61,503 nt of DNA from an uncultured Muribaculaceae bacterium. Its GTDB lineage: Bacteria; Bacteroidota; Bacteroidia; Bacteroidales; Muribaculaceae. The notes beneath the pieces were generated by a model. It did not search any database and was not told the DNA's origin. It worked only from the letters and a program-made list of their open reading frames with translations. The stretch is taken from NCBI GenBank assembly GCA_910583525.1, contig CAJTXL010000020.1:1-61503 (forward strand). Direction: 5' to 3'. Every line of letters begins with the position of its first letter. Position 1 is the stretch's first letter. The position numbers and the translations under genes are program-made. Below are positions 41,753 to 54,044 of this stretch, piece by piece.

Positions 41753-44700
41753 ATGAAACGACTTATATTCAGCCTTCTCTGCGCCGTTTTGGCATGTGCC
41801 GGAGCTTTGGCCCAGTTTAGAGTTACGGGTACGGTATTTGAGCCTACCGGCGACACTGCCATCGGAGCTTCTATCATTGAAAAAGGTAATCCCAAGCATG
41901 CCGCCACAACCGACATCGACGGCAACTTCAGCATAAACGTATCTTCGGGCAAAGCGACCCTCGTAATCTCATACGTAGGCATGGAAACGCAGGAAGTACC
42001 CGTAAACGACCGTGCTAAAATCGAAGTGACCCTACAGGAGTCTAAGACAGTACTCAACGAAGTAGTCATCGTCGGTTACGGCACTCAGAAAAAATCAACG
42101 CCACCGGTTCTGTCAAGACTATCGGCAACGACGTGCTCGAAAGCCGACCCGTCGCCAACGCCGTGCAGGGTCTTCAAGGCGCTGTCGCAGGCCTGAACAT
42201 CACAAACGACAACGGCGGTGCTCCCGGAGAAGCAATGAACATCAACATCCGCGGTGTAGGCTCTATCGGCGAAGGCTCAAACTCTTCGCCGCTCGTCCTT
42301 ATCGACGGAATGGAAGGCGACCTATCGCTCGTAAACCCCAACGACATCGAAAACATTTCTGTCCTCAAAGACGCTGCAGCAGCTTCAATCTACGGTTCCC
42401 GTGCTCCTTTCGGCGTAATATTGGTGACCACCAAGAGCGGCAACAAAGAAACGCGCGTTACATACTCGGGCAACGTGCGCATTCAGCAGCCTGTAAAATT
42501 GCCTAACATGGTCGACAGCTATACCATGGCCCTGATGATTAATGACGCATGGTACAACTCAAACCAAGGCAACCAGCCCTTCGGACAAAACCAGCTCGAA
42601 CAAATCCTACGCTATCAGCGAGGCGAACTGCAGTACGGAACAGAACCACGTATCGACGGCAGCGACTGGAAAGCCGGACTTCAGGCGTTCGGAAACACCA
42701 ACTGGTACGACGTATATCTGAAAAAGAATGCCGTGAGCCAGGAACACAACGTCAGCGTGACCGGCGGCAACGACAAAGTGACATACTACCTTTCGGGCAG
42801 CTACATGGACCAGGCAGGCCTGTTCAACTTCGCCGACGAAAAATTCAACCGTCTCAACATCAGCGCACGACTCAACATCAAATTCAACAATTGGGTAAGC
42901 CTCACATGGATTTCGCGCTTCGTAAACTCAAACAACGAAAAACCATCAATCCTCGGCAACCTCTTCTTCCACAACCTCGGGCAACGCTGGGTGACCGAAC
43001 CTCTCTATCTGCCCAACGGTGAATACAGCCAGAACTCCATGGTACAGTCCATTACCAAAGGCGGCCGACAGAACCAACGCACACAGCAATATCACAACCA
43101 GGCAAACCTGCTTGTCACTCCGCTCGAAAACTGGAACATACATATCGACCTCAGCTCACGCCTCGAACGCAATCCGTACACTCGCCAATGGAACCCGGTC
43201 GGCTACACTCTGCCCGACGGCACTTGGAAAGAGTTCCCGGCAAATGTAGGTGCCGCCGTCAAATTCCAGCCGAACGCTTCAAGCGGTACCTTCCAGGTAA
43301 ACCCCGGTGCAGGTGAAAAATATTACGAAAAGGCACAGACCAACATCGACTACTTCTCTACAAACATCTACAGCGACTACTCGCTCACGCTTAACGAGAA
43401 ACACAACTTCAAATTCCTTCTCGGTATGCAGACCGAATACTTCCATACCGAGATGACACGTATCGGCAGCAAAAACATAGCAATCGCCGACAAACCTTTC
43501 ATCCCCTCGTTGCCCGGCGACGCCAACACCCTCACCGCCGAAAAGAAAGGCGAATGGAGCTCTGTCGGTTTCTTCGGACGTATAAACTACAACTACGACG
43601 ACCGCTACATGGCCGAAATCAACATGCGCGGCGACGGTGCATCGCGTTTCCCCACCGACCAGCGCTGGGGCTATTTCCCCTCGTTCTCCGTGGGCTGGAA
43701 CATCGCTCAGGAAAAATTCTTCGAGCCTATACTGAAAACATGGCACTACTTCAAGCTGCGTGCGTCCTACGGTACTCTCGGCAACCAGAACACGACATCT
43801 TTCTATCCCTACTATCCGCAGATGATAGGCTCAAGCGGCAATGTAATCATCGGCGGCGAACAGGTCGGCCTGCTACCCGTCTACGACCCCTATTCGGCAT
43901 CGCTGACATGGGAAAAAATCGAAAACATAGGCGCCGGCGTCGACCTCGGCTTCTTCAACAGCCGACTCAACGCTTCATTCGACTGGTACCAGCGCACAAC
44001 AAAAGACATGGTAGGTCCGGCTCAGGCTCTCCCGGGCATATACGGCGGCGACGCCCCCAAGACCAACAACGCCGAACTGCGTACACGCGGATGGGAATTT
44101 GAAGTGTCGTGGCGCGACCGCATAAACAAAGACTGGAGCTATGGCATCAGCGCTTCGCTGAGCGACTACAAGACCGTCATCACAAAATATGACTCGCCCG
44201 ACAACTCAATCGAAGACGGCAAATGGTACCAAGGCAAGACCTATGGCGACATCTGGGGCTATCAGGTGATAGGCATCGCCAAAAGCGACGCCGAGATGGC
44301 CGAACACCTTGCCAAAGCAAACCAGTCGGCCATAGGCCAATACTGGGGCGGCGGCGACCTCATGTACCGAGACCTTGACAACAGCGGTGCCATCGACCCG
44401 GGCGCAAAAACGCTCGACAACCCCGGCGATCTCTGCGTGATAGGCAACAACACGCCGCGCTTCGCCTACAGCTTCACTCTCGAAGCCCAGTGGCGCTGGA
44501 TTGACTTTCGAGCTTTCTTCCAGGGCATAGGCAAACGCGACGTGGCATTCCCCACCTCCAACAACACCTTCTGGGGCATGAACGGCCCTTACAACAAAAT
44601 GCTCCTCGCCGAACACCTCGACTACTTCCGCTACGCCGGCAGCACTTTGGGTGCCAACTACGAAGACCCATACTATCCCCGTCTGCGCACCGACGAGAAC

Positions 44701-44967
44701 AACCGTCAGGTCAGCGACCGCTATCTGCAGAACGGTGCTTATCTGCGTTTGAAAAACATTCAAATCGGCTTCAGCCTGCCTGAATCGCCAAAAATCAAAA
44801 AATGGATTAAGAAAGCACGCCTGTACGTATCGGGCGAAAACCTCTTCACCATCACAAAACTCAAAATCTACGACCCGGAAGCCATCGGCAACGCCGACGC
44901 CGCATATGTGGGCAAGACATACCCCCAGTTCCGCACATGGTCTGTAGGTCTTGAACTTACCTTCTAA
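41753..44967 (+). CDS. SusC-like TonB-dependent receptor, frameshifted as given
   Basis: This is the outer-membrane importer of glycan fragments and partner of SusD. Frame 1 (41753-42196) encodes the signal peptide, the carboxypeptidase-regulatory-like domain (FRVTGTVFEPTGDTAIGASI) and VVIVGYGTQKK, then runs into a stop. The rest (INATGSVKTIGNDVLESRPVANAVQGLQG onward, in sections) is in the -1 frame to 44967 with plug and barrel complete. The break lies at six A residues (42089-42094); seven would restore a 1071-residue SusC. It could be a one-base deletion, phase variation at the homopolymer or a sequencing error. The barrel frame has no early ATG of its own, so the gene is probably inactive if the sequence is right. 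Confidence 0.9.
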
Positions 44968-44993
44968 CTCCATTCTTCCACCAATAACCATTC

Positions 44994-46910
44994 ATGAAAA
45001 TGAAAAAATATATCATAGCCCTCGCCGGTGCGGCTCTCGCCCTAAGCTCGTGCAACGACTTCCTCGAACGCGAGCCGCTCGACTTCGGCAACGAAAACTC
45101 CTATTTCCGAACCGACGGAGACCTCGAAATCTCGGCAAACGAATTCTACAACTATTTGCCGCTTAACGAAATGTACTGGGGCGGACTGTGGACAGAAGAC
45201 ATAAACAGCGACAACCAGGTCGCAACCTCTTTCAACACCCTGTTCTACAAAGGCGACAAACGAACTATCGCCATCGAAGACAAGAGCTGCCAGTGGAACT
45301 TCGAAAAACTGCGCAACATCAACTTCTTCATCAACAAAACCGAAAGCGTCTTTGAAGACATAACCGGCAACGAAAGCCTCAAACGGCAATATCTCGGCGA
45401 AGGATACTTCTTCCGCGCTTACGAATACTTCCGCCTGCTCCGCAACTTCGGCGACTGCCCCATACTCACCGAAATGCAGAACGACGACCGCACCGAACTT
45501 GCCGAAAACTCGCGCCGTAAGCCGCGAAACGAAGTGGCCCGCTTCATCCTCGAAGACCTCGACCGCGCTATAGAGCTTATGGGCGACTACCCCACGGCAA
45601 GCGGCCGCGTAGCCGACGGAGCCGCCTACGCCCTCAAATCGCGCGTGGCACTCTACGAAGGCACTTGGGAAAAATACCATGCAGGCACATGCTTCGTGCC
45701 CGGAAACGGCAAATGGCCCGGCGCTCAGATGCACCCCGACTTCAAATTCAAGGCCGGCAGCCCCGAGGCCGAAGTGAACTTCTTCCTCGAAGAAGCATAC
45801 AAAGCTGCCGAGAAAGCCACCGCTCTACATCATCTGCGCGGCAACATCGACGACTACATGGCCATGTTCAACAGTACCGAACCGTTCGCCAACGACGACG
45901 AAGTCATTCTCGCCCGCTACTACAACTCGGGCGTGTATATGCACAGCTGCTCGGCATACCTCAAAAGCGGAGGCGGCTGCGGTGTCACCCGTGCCCTCGT
46001 AAACACCTACCTGATGAAAAGCGGCCTGCCGATTTATGCCGACAACGACTATCTCGGCGACACCGAAAGCTACCTTGAGTTCACCGACCGCGACCTACGC
46101 CTGACCGAATCGGTGCGTGCCGCCGGCAGCAATATCGAAACCAAGATGGTCGACGGCAAATATGTCAACGACACCATATTCTATTACAAACCTTATATCC
46201 ACGGCGTAAGCCGCGAAAAGGCAACGACAGGATATGAAGTGAAAAAATGGCTCAACAGCGACTTCGCCCAGCAACAACAGCTCGGATGCACCACGAGCGT
46301 GCCACTGTTCCGCGTTGCCGAGTGCTACCTCAACTACATTGAGGCATACTACCTGCGGCACGGAAGCCTCGGCGGCAACTGCAAACAATATTGGCAGGCA
46401 CTGCGTGCTCGTGCAGGCGTCGACACCGACTACAACAAAACCATCAACGCCACCGAGCTGAACAAAGAAAACGACCTCGCAATATATTCAAAAGACCAAT
46501 TAATAGACCCTACCCTCTACAACATCCGTCGCGAACGCCGCTGCGAACTCATTGCCGAAGGTCTGCGCCTCGACGACCTCAAACGTTGGCGTGCACTCGA
46601 CAAAATGGAGAAATACCAGCCCGAAGGATTCAACCTCTGGGACAAAATGTACGAAATGTACAACGCCACCCAACTTGCTTCCAACCTCGTGTCCTCCAAA
46701 AGCGTATCCAAATATCTGCATCCGCTGCAGATTTCGTCGAACTCGGTAGTGTACAACGGCTATTCTTTCCCCAAACAGCACTATCTCGAACCCATACCCA
46801 TCTCGGAGTTCAACCTCAACAAAGTCGACGGCAAGTGCACATTATACCAAAATCCGGGCTGGCCCAGCGATAAAGAAGGCACCGCCGACTACAACTACGA
46901 CTGTGACTAA
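44994..46910 (+). CDS. SusD/RagB-like glycan-binding lipoprotein
   Basis: The 638-residue outer-membrane lipoprotein forms the lid on the SusC barrel and binds oligosaccharides. The signal ends in ALALSSC with the lipidated cysteine followed by NDFLEREPLDF, the typical SusD start. The TPR-like helices (KLRNINFFINKTESVFED, YLGEGYFFRAYEYFRLLRNFGDCPIL, in parts) and the C-terminal RRERRCELIAEGLRLDDLKRWRA are family hallmarks. A second ATG two codons on is equally plausible. It begins 26 bases after SusC. It is larger than the 500-600 residues usual for SusD, which may reflect a complex glycan ligand. Confidence 0.94.
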   Translation: MKMKKYIIALAGAALALSSCNDFLEREPLDFGNENSYFRTDGDLEISANEFYNYLPLNEMYWGGLWTEDINSDNQVATSFNTLFYKGDKRTIAIEDKSCQWNFEKLRNINFFINKTESVFEDITGNESLKRQYLGEGYFFRAYEYFRLLRNFGDCPILTEMQNDDRTELAENSRRKPRNEVARFILEDLDRAIELMGDYPTASGRVADGAAYALKSRVALYEGTWEKYHAGTCFVPGNGKWPGAQMHPDFKFKAGSPEAEVNFFLEEAYKAAEKATALHHLRGNIDDYMAMFNSTEPFANDDEVILARYYNSGVYMHSCSAYLKSGGGCGVTRALVNTYLMKSGLPIYADNDYLGDTESYLEFTDRDLRLTESVRAAGSNIETKMVDGKYVNDTIFYYKPYIHGVSREKATTGYEVKKWLNSDFAQQQQLGCTTSVPLFRVAECYLNYIEAYYLRHGSLGGNCKQYWQALRARAGVDTDYNKTINATELNKENDLAIYSKDQLIDPTLYNIRRERRCELIAEGLRLDDLKRWRALDKMEKYQPEGFNLWDKMYEMYNATQLASNLVSSKSVSKYLHPLQISSNSVVYNGYSFPKQHYLEPIPISEFNLNKVDGKCTLYQNPGWPSDKEGTADYNYDCD

Positions 46911-46960
46911 TCGAACACGGATTATCAAAAGCGAATAAGACGGTGTGTCAAAATTGACAA

Positions 46961-47032
46961 TGTAGGGACATGCCTTTGGCATGTCGATGTTCACACATCT
47001 GTCAATCAACAACATAAAGGCATGTCCCTGCA
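46961..47032. repeat. REP-like palindromic pair, copy 2
   Basis: TGTAGGGACATGCC-TTTGG-CATGT is followed by the shared CATCTGTCAATCA segment and a shorter inverted unit ending CATGTCCCTGCA. It sits between SusD and the sulfatase, inside the glycan operon. Confidence 0.8.
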
Positions 47033-47113
47033 TATAACCGACGTTTTCCGTGATTGGCCAATCTTCACACATCGTCTTGTCATTAAACCCTCTTTTCAAA
47101 AAAAGCATCCGCC

Positions 47114-48700
<1,587 letters not shown>

Positions 48701-48703
48701 GAT

Positions 48704-50959
48704 ATGAAGAAAACCGCAATCATTCTCACCCTTACCGTCATGGCCGCATTCTCGGCCATGGCAAGACCCCTTATAATACCCGAGCCGGCGCAATACACCG
48801 TCGGCGAGGGTACCTTTACCATGCCTGCGCGGCCAAGTGTCGGAGGCGACTCCAAGGCCGTGGCAAAAGCCATGGAATATCTCTCCGTCGACGGCATCAA
48901 AACCTCAAAAAGCTCGCCCTCGAAAGCCGACATCAAAGTGCGTTTCGACGCTTCAATGAAGCCCGAACACTACACGCTTAAAGTCACTCCTTCGGTAATC
49001 GACATCGCTGCCGCCGACAACGCCGCACTGATGTACGCCATCGAGTCGATGCGCCAGCTATCCGATGCCGGCAACGGCAAGATAGCCGCTTGCAGCATCG
49101 TCGACGAACCGCGCTTCAGCTACCGCGGCCTTATGCTCGACGTGGTGCGTTGCTACATAGAGCCGGCCGAAATCAAACGCATAATCGACATCGCCGCAAA
49201 GCTCAAACTCAACAACCTGCATCTCCACCTCACCGACGACAACGGGTGGCGCCTCGAAATAAAGAAATATCCGCGGCTGACCGAGATAGGCGCATGGCGA
49301 GTGGCCCGGCCCGAACTTTTCCCGGGACGTCTCAACGCACGCAGTGCCGACGAAAAAGCCACCGAAGGCGGTTTCTACACCCAAAAAGAGATGCGCGACA
49401 TAGTCAAATACGCCGCTGCGAAAAACATAAACGTAATACCCGAAATAGAGATGCCGGCGCACTCTATCGCCGCAATAGCCTCATACCCCGACTTGGCCTG
49501 CCCCGTGGTAGACCGATACATAGGCGTATTCCCCGGCATCGGAGGCAAAGACGCTTCTGTCATACTCTGCGCAGGCAAGGAGCAGACTTTCACCTTCATA
49601 CAGGACGTCCTCGACGAGGTGCTCGACATTTTTCCCTCAAAAAACATACACCTCGGCGGCGATGAAGCCAACAAAAGCGTATGGCAGAAATGCCCCTTGT
49701 GCAACAAACGCATAGCCGACGAGCATCTCGACGGATACGAAGGACTGCAGGCCTACCTCATGGACCGCATAAACCACTATGTGCGCTCGAAAGGACGAAC
49801 GGCAATGGGCTGGGACGAAGTCACCTACGGCGACCCCAAAGAAGACATGATTATCTACGGATGGCAGGGCGACGGAAGCATCGCCGTACGCGACTCCCGA
49901 CGTTCGGGACGCAAATTCATCATGACACCTGCCAAAACGATGTACCTCATCCGATACCAGGGGCCGCAATGGTTCGAGCCATGGACATACTTCGGCAACA
50001 ACACCCTGCACGACATCTACCACTACGAGCCTGTCACCGATGACTGGGACGACACTTTACGCGCCAACCTATTGGGAGTGCAAGGCTCGCTCTGGAGCGA
50101 GTTCTGCAAAACACCGGCCGACATGCAGTACCAGATTTTCCCCCGGCTGCTCGCAGTGGCCGACATGGCATGGCGCCCCGAAGGACGCCGCGACTGGCAT
50201 AGCTTCCTGAAAGCATTGGACAACTTCACGCCTACGCTCGACAAAGCCGGAATAAGCTACGCACGCTCAATGTACAACCTCGACCACAAAGTCAAAGGCG
50301 ACGGCAAAAAGCTTACCGCCACGGTAAACTGCATCCGTCCCGATGTCGAAGTGCGCTATGCTTTCGACGACAGCTCAATGGCATCTGCCGTGCCATACAC
50401 CGACACCCTGCGCATCGACAAGCCCGTTACAGTCTACGCCGCAACATTCCGCGACGGCACCCGAATCGGCAAAACGCTCGTCCTGAAACTCGACTTCAAC
50501 AAAGCCACGGCATGCCCCGTCACCGGCAATTGCCGCAACGGCCTCGCATACGCCCTCACAAACGGCCTGCGCGGCAGCGACCGCAACTCCGACTTCGAAT
50601 GGGCCGGATGGTGGAACGAAACCGCCGAATTCACCGTCGATATGGGCAAAGTGACGCCCGTAAACGAAATAAGCCTCGGCACGCTCGTCCACTCCGACAT
50701 CTGCATTGCCGCGCCTAAACAAATCTACGTCTACACCAGCGTTAACGGCACCGCTTTCACACTGCAACGCACCGTCGACATCCCCGACGAACTAATCTAC
50801 CACAAGCAGGCGCGCATCGTCGACATCGACTGCGGCGGTTTCAAAGCCGACGCGCGCTACGTCAAGCTCGTAGCCGTGAACCCCGGATGCGTTCCCGACG
50901 GCCTCGCCCGTGAAGGCGCACCCACATGGATGTACTTCGACGAAATAGCCATAAAATAA
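48704..50959 (+). CDS. Beta-N-acetylhexosaminidase, GH20
   Basis: It cleaves terminal beta-linked N-acetylglucosamine or N-acetylgalactosamine. The 751-residue protein has a signal peptide (MKKTAIILTLTVMAAFSAMA). An N-terminal GH20b domain (about 25-140) leads into the barrel (RGLMLDVVRCYI, LHLHLTDDNGWRLEI) with the catalytic pair Asp320-Glu321 in HLGGDEANKS. The C-terminal part has a chitobiase-type immunoglobulin-like domain and an F5/8 type C-like module (about 600-750). It sits between the sulfatase (3 bases) and GH2 (34 bases), consistent with sequential removal of sulfate, hexosamine and galactose. Confidence 0.95.
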   Translation: MKKTAIILTLTVMAAFSAMARPLIIPEPAQYTVGEGTFTMPARPSVGGDSKAVAKAMEYLSVDGIKTSKSSPSKADIKVRFDASMKPEHYTLKVTPSVIDIAAADNAALMYAIESMRQLSDAGNGKIAACSIVDEPRFSYRGLMLDVVRCYIEPAEIKRIIDIAAKLKLNNLHLHLTDDNGWRLEIKKYPRLTEIGAWRVARPELFPGRLNARSADEKATEGGFYTQKEMRDIVKYAAAKNINVIPEIEMPAHSIAAIASYPDLACPVVDRYIGVFPGIGGKDASVILCAGKEQTFTFIQDVLDEVLDIFPSKNIHLGGDEANKSVWQKCPLCNKRIADEHLDGYEGLQAYLMDRINHYVRSKGRTAMGWDEVTYGDPKEDMIIYGWQGDGSIAVRDSRRSGRKFIMTPAKTMYLIRYQGPQWFEPWTYFGNNTLHDIYHYEPVTDDWDDTLRANLLGVQGSLWSEFCKTPADMQYQIFPRLLAVADMAWRPEGRRDWHSFLKALDNFTPTLDKAGISYARSMYNLDHKVKGDGKKLTATVNCIRPDVEVRYAFDDSSMASAVPYTDTLRIDKPVTVYAATFRDGTRIGKTLVLKLDFNKATACPVTGNCRNGLAYALTNGLRGSDRNSDFEWAGWWNETAEFTVDMGKVTPVNEISLGTLVHSDICIAAPKQIYVYTSVNGTAFTLQRTVDIPDELIYHKQARIVDIDCGGFKADARYVKLVAVNPGCVPDGLAREGAPTWMYFDEIAIK

Positions 50960-50993
50960 CAATCTCCTCCGCCCACCACATTACGACACTCCG

Positions 50994-53900
50994 ATGAAAA
51001 ACTTGACATTACTTCTCCTCTGCACCGCCGCAGCCGCTTCGGCACAATCGCTACCTGAATGGCAGGACAAAGACGCGTTCCGACAAGGGCAGCTGCCGCC
51101 GCACGCCCTGGTCGTACCTTATGCAAACGGCTCAGAGGCCGAAAAAGAAATCGCACACCAAGCCTACGAAGCCTCGCCTTGGTACATGAGCCTCAACGGT
51201 TCTTGGGACTTCAAATGGACAAAAAATCCGGCAAAGCGCCCGACAGACTTCCAAAACCCGTCGTACGACACATCTGAGTGGGCTAAAATAAAAGTTCCGG
51301 GCAACTGGGAGTGTCAGGGTTACGGCACCAAAATATATGTCAACGAGCGCTACGAGTTCGCCGACAAATATTACGGCTTCGAGAAAAATCCGCCTTTCGT
51401 GCCTACCGACAGCAACGAAGTCGGAAGCTACCGCCGCACGTTCTCCATACCCGACAGCTGGCACGGACGCCGCACCGTGCTCTGTCTCGAAGGCGCCACT
51501 TCGTTCTACTACATATGGCTCAACGGTAAACTCCTCGGCTACAACCAAGGCTCCAAAACCGCAGCCGAATGGGATATCACAGACATGCTCGCCGACGGCG
51601 AAAACACCCTCGCCGTCGAAGTCTACCGTTGGTCGGCGGGCGCATACCTCGAATGTGCCGACATGTGGCGTCTCAGCGGAATAGAGCGCGACGTCTACCT
51701 CTACAACACCCCGAAGACATTCGTATCTGACTATAAAGTAGAGTCGGCGCTCGACCGCGAAGCATACCGCGACGGTATCTTCGGCCTGCAACTTGCAATC
51801 GGCGGCGACACCGACGGTAAAACCATAGCATATACCCTTTACGACGCCGACGGCAAGACCGTTGCCGAAGCTTCGGCATCTGCACAAAAGCGTGTCAATT
51901 TCAACAAAATGCTCCCCGGCGTCAAGGCATGGAGCGCCGAACACCCCGACCTATATACACTCGTAATAGAACTCAAAGACAAAGACGGCAAAGTCTTCGA
52001 AACCCTCGGCTGCAACGTGGGATTCCGCACTTCCGAAATCAAAAACGGCCAATACTGCCTCAACGGCAAACCCATACTCATCAAGGGTGTCAACCGCCAC
52101 TCGCACTCTCAGCTCGGACGCACCGTTACAGAAGACCTCATGCTCGCCGACATTCGGCTGATGAAGCAGAACAACATAAACACCGTCCGCAACTCGCACT
52201 ACCCTGCCGACCGCCGCTGGTATCACCTCTGCGACAAATACGGCATCATGCTCATCGACGAGGCAAATATCGAGTCGCACGGCATGGGCTACGGACCGAA
52301 GTCGCTCGCAAAAGATATATCATGGCTGCCGGCACACCTTGACCGTACAAAACGCATGTATGCCAAAAGCAAAAACCATCCATCGGTCGTGTTCATGTCG
52401 CTCGGCAACGAAAGCGGCAACGGTGTAAACTTTGAAGAGACCTACAAATGGCTCAAAGGCATCGAGACAAACCGCCCCATTCAGTACGAACGCGCCCAAG
52501 AGGCTTTCAACACCGATATTTACGCACGCATGTACCGCAGCATAGACGAAATCAAAGCCTATTGCGCAAAGAAAGACATCTACCGCCCCTTCATCCTGTG
52601 CGAATATGCCCACGCCATGGGCAACAGCGTCGGCGGCCTGCGCGACTATTGGGAAACTTTCGAGAACGAACCCATGGCCCAGGGCGGCTGCATATGGGAT
52701 TGGGTTGACCAGTCGTTCATCGAAAAAGACGCCGCAGGGCGCACATGGCTCGCATATGGCGGCGACTACGGACCCAAAGGCATACCGAGCGACAATTCAT
52801 TCTGCTGCAACGGTCTGGTGCACGCCGACCGCACGCCGCATCCGCATCTGGCCGAAGTCAAAGCCGTATACCGCAACATCAAATCACAGCTCACGGCTAC
52901 AGAGCCGCTCACCGTCAAAGTCAAGAACTGGTACGACTTCACCGACCTCGACGCTTTCGACATGAACTGGAGCGTCGTGACATCCGACGGCAAGACCGTA
53001 GCTTCCGGCAAGAAAAACGTGGCCTGCAAACCACAGGAGACCGTCGAAATCTCCTTCGGCGACTTCGCCATACCTGCCGATGCAGACGAAGCCTACCTCA
53101 ACATCGACTGGACCACGCGCAACGCTACCGATATGGTGCCGGCCGGCTATGCCGTGGCCGAGGAGCAATTCATCATCCGCGACGGCAATTTTGCCGCAAA
53201 AGGCAAAGAACTGAAACTCAAGCACAAAGACGGGCGTTATAATGCCGAAGGCATCAGCTTCGCCATAGACCCCGAAACAGGTGCGCTAACATCGCTCGTT
53301 TCCGAAGGCAAAGAACTGCTCGCCACTCCTGTGACATTGTCGCTTTTCCGTCCGCTCACCGAAAACGACGCCCACCGCAATGGCATGGGCAAGAAATGGA
53401 CGGCAGCCGGTCTCGACGGCCTGACACAAAAAGCCGTATCCGTCAAAGCAAAAGGAAAGACCGTAACAGCCGATACCGAACTCAACGGCAAAGACGGGCA
53501 AAAAGTCGGAAAAGCGCAGTTCCGCTACACGGCTCTCGACGGCGGCATCCTCGCTGTTTCGTGCCGCTTCGAACCCGACACTTCTGTTGTCAAATCACTG
53601 CCGCGGATAGGTCTTACATACCGCACCGAAGCCGCTAACGCCGACAATGTAACATATCTCGGACGCGGCGGCGAGACCTACGTAGACCGCAACACCGCCG
53701 GGCGCATCGCATGGCACTCCACAAGCCCGGACCGGGACTTCCACAACTACATCGTACCACAGACATGCGGCAACCACACCGACGTCCGCACAGTCAACTT
53801 CAACAACGGAGTGCTGTCTATAAGCTCCGATACGCCTTTCCAGTTCAGCGCCACACCCTACTCCGACACAAATGTAATGAAAGCAAAACACCTGAACGAG

Positions 53901-54044
53901 CTTGTCGATGACAGACTTGTGACTGTGCACTTCGATGCCGCCCAAACGGGTGTCGGAACAGCCACCTGTGGCCCCGATGTTCTTCCAAAATACCAAATCC
54001 CTGTCGTACCGACAGACTTCACATTCTACTTCAAGGTAAAATGA
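50994..54044 (+). CDS. Beta-galactosidase, GH2 (glycan locus)
   Basis: The 1016-residue protein starts with a signal peptide (MKNLTLLLLCTAAAASAQ). It has the complete LacZ-type five-domain layout. The acid/base is Glu473 in SLGNESGNGVNF and the nucleophile is Glu537 in LCEYAHAMGNS. It removes terminal beta-galactose, fitting N-acetyllactosamine units of host glycans. It is about the same size as the isolated GH2 at 9292 but only moderately similar, so this is not a recent duplication. The stop overlaps the start of the GH29-GH16 gene by four bases (ATGA). Confidence 0.94.
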   Translation: MKNLTLLLLCTAAAASAQSLPEWQDKDAFRQGQLPPHALVVPYANGSEAEKEIAHQAYEASPWYMSLNGSWDFKWTKNPAKRPTDFQNPSYDTSEWAKIKVPGNWECQGYGTKIYVNERYEFADKYYGFEKNPPFVPTDSNEVGSYRRTFSIPDSWHGRRTVLCLEGATSFYYIWLNGKLLGYNQGSKTAAEWDITDMLADGENTLAVEVYRWSAGAYLECADMWRLSGIERDVYLYNTPKTFVSDYKVESALDREAYRDGIFGLQLAIGGDTDGKTIAYTLYDADGKTVAEASASAQKRVNFNKMLPGVKAWSAEHPDLYTLVIELKDKDGKVFETLGCNVGFRTSEIKNGQYCLNGKPILIKGVNRHSHSQLGRTVTEDLMLADIRLMKQNNINTVRNSHYPADRRWYHLCDKYGIMLIDEANIESHGMGYGPKSLAKDISWLPAHLDRTKRMYAKSKNHPSVVFMSLGNESGNGVNFEETYKWLKGIETNRPIQYERAQEAFNTDIYARMYRSIDEIKAYCAKKDIYRPFILCEYAHAMGNSVGGLRDYWETFENEPMAQGGCIWDWVDQSFIEKDAAGRTWLAYGGDYGPKGIPSDNSFCCNGLVHADRTPHPHLAEVKAVYRNIKSQLTATEPLTVKVKNWYDFTDLDAFDMNWSVVTSDGKTVASGKKNVACKPQETVEISFGDFAIPADADEAYLNIDWTTRNATDMVPAGYAVAEEQFIIRDGNFAAKGKELKLKHKDGRYNAEGISFAIDPETGALTSLVSEGKELLATPVTLSLFRPLTENDAHRNGMGKKWTAAGLDGLTQKAVSVKAKGKTVTADTELNGKDGQKVGKAQFRYTALDGGILAVSCRFEPDTSVVKSLPRIGLTYRTEAANADNVTYLGRGGETYVDRNTAGRIAWHSTSPDRDFHNYIVPQTCGNHTDVRTVNFNNGVLSISSDTPFQFSATPYSDTNVMKAKHLNELVDDRLVTVHFDAAQTGVGTATCGPDVLPKYQIPVVPTDFTFYFKVK

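Noticed and set aside
42089..42094. Programmed -1 frameshift as the normal way to make SusC
   Set aside because: The site is G AAA AAA T, a weak match to efficient slippery heptamers, and SusC genes are normally a single frame. A deletion or read error is simpler, though not disproved.
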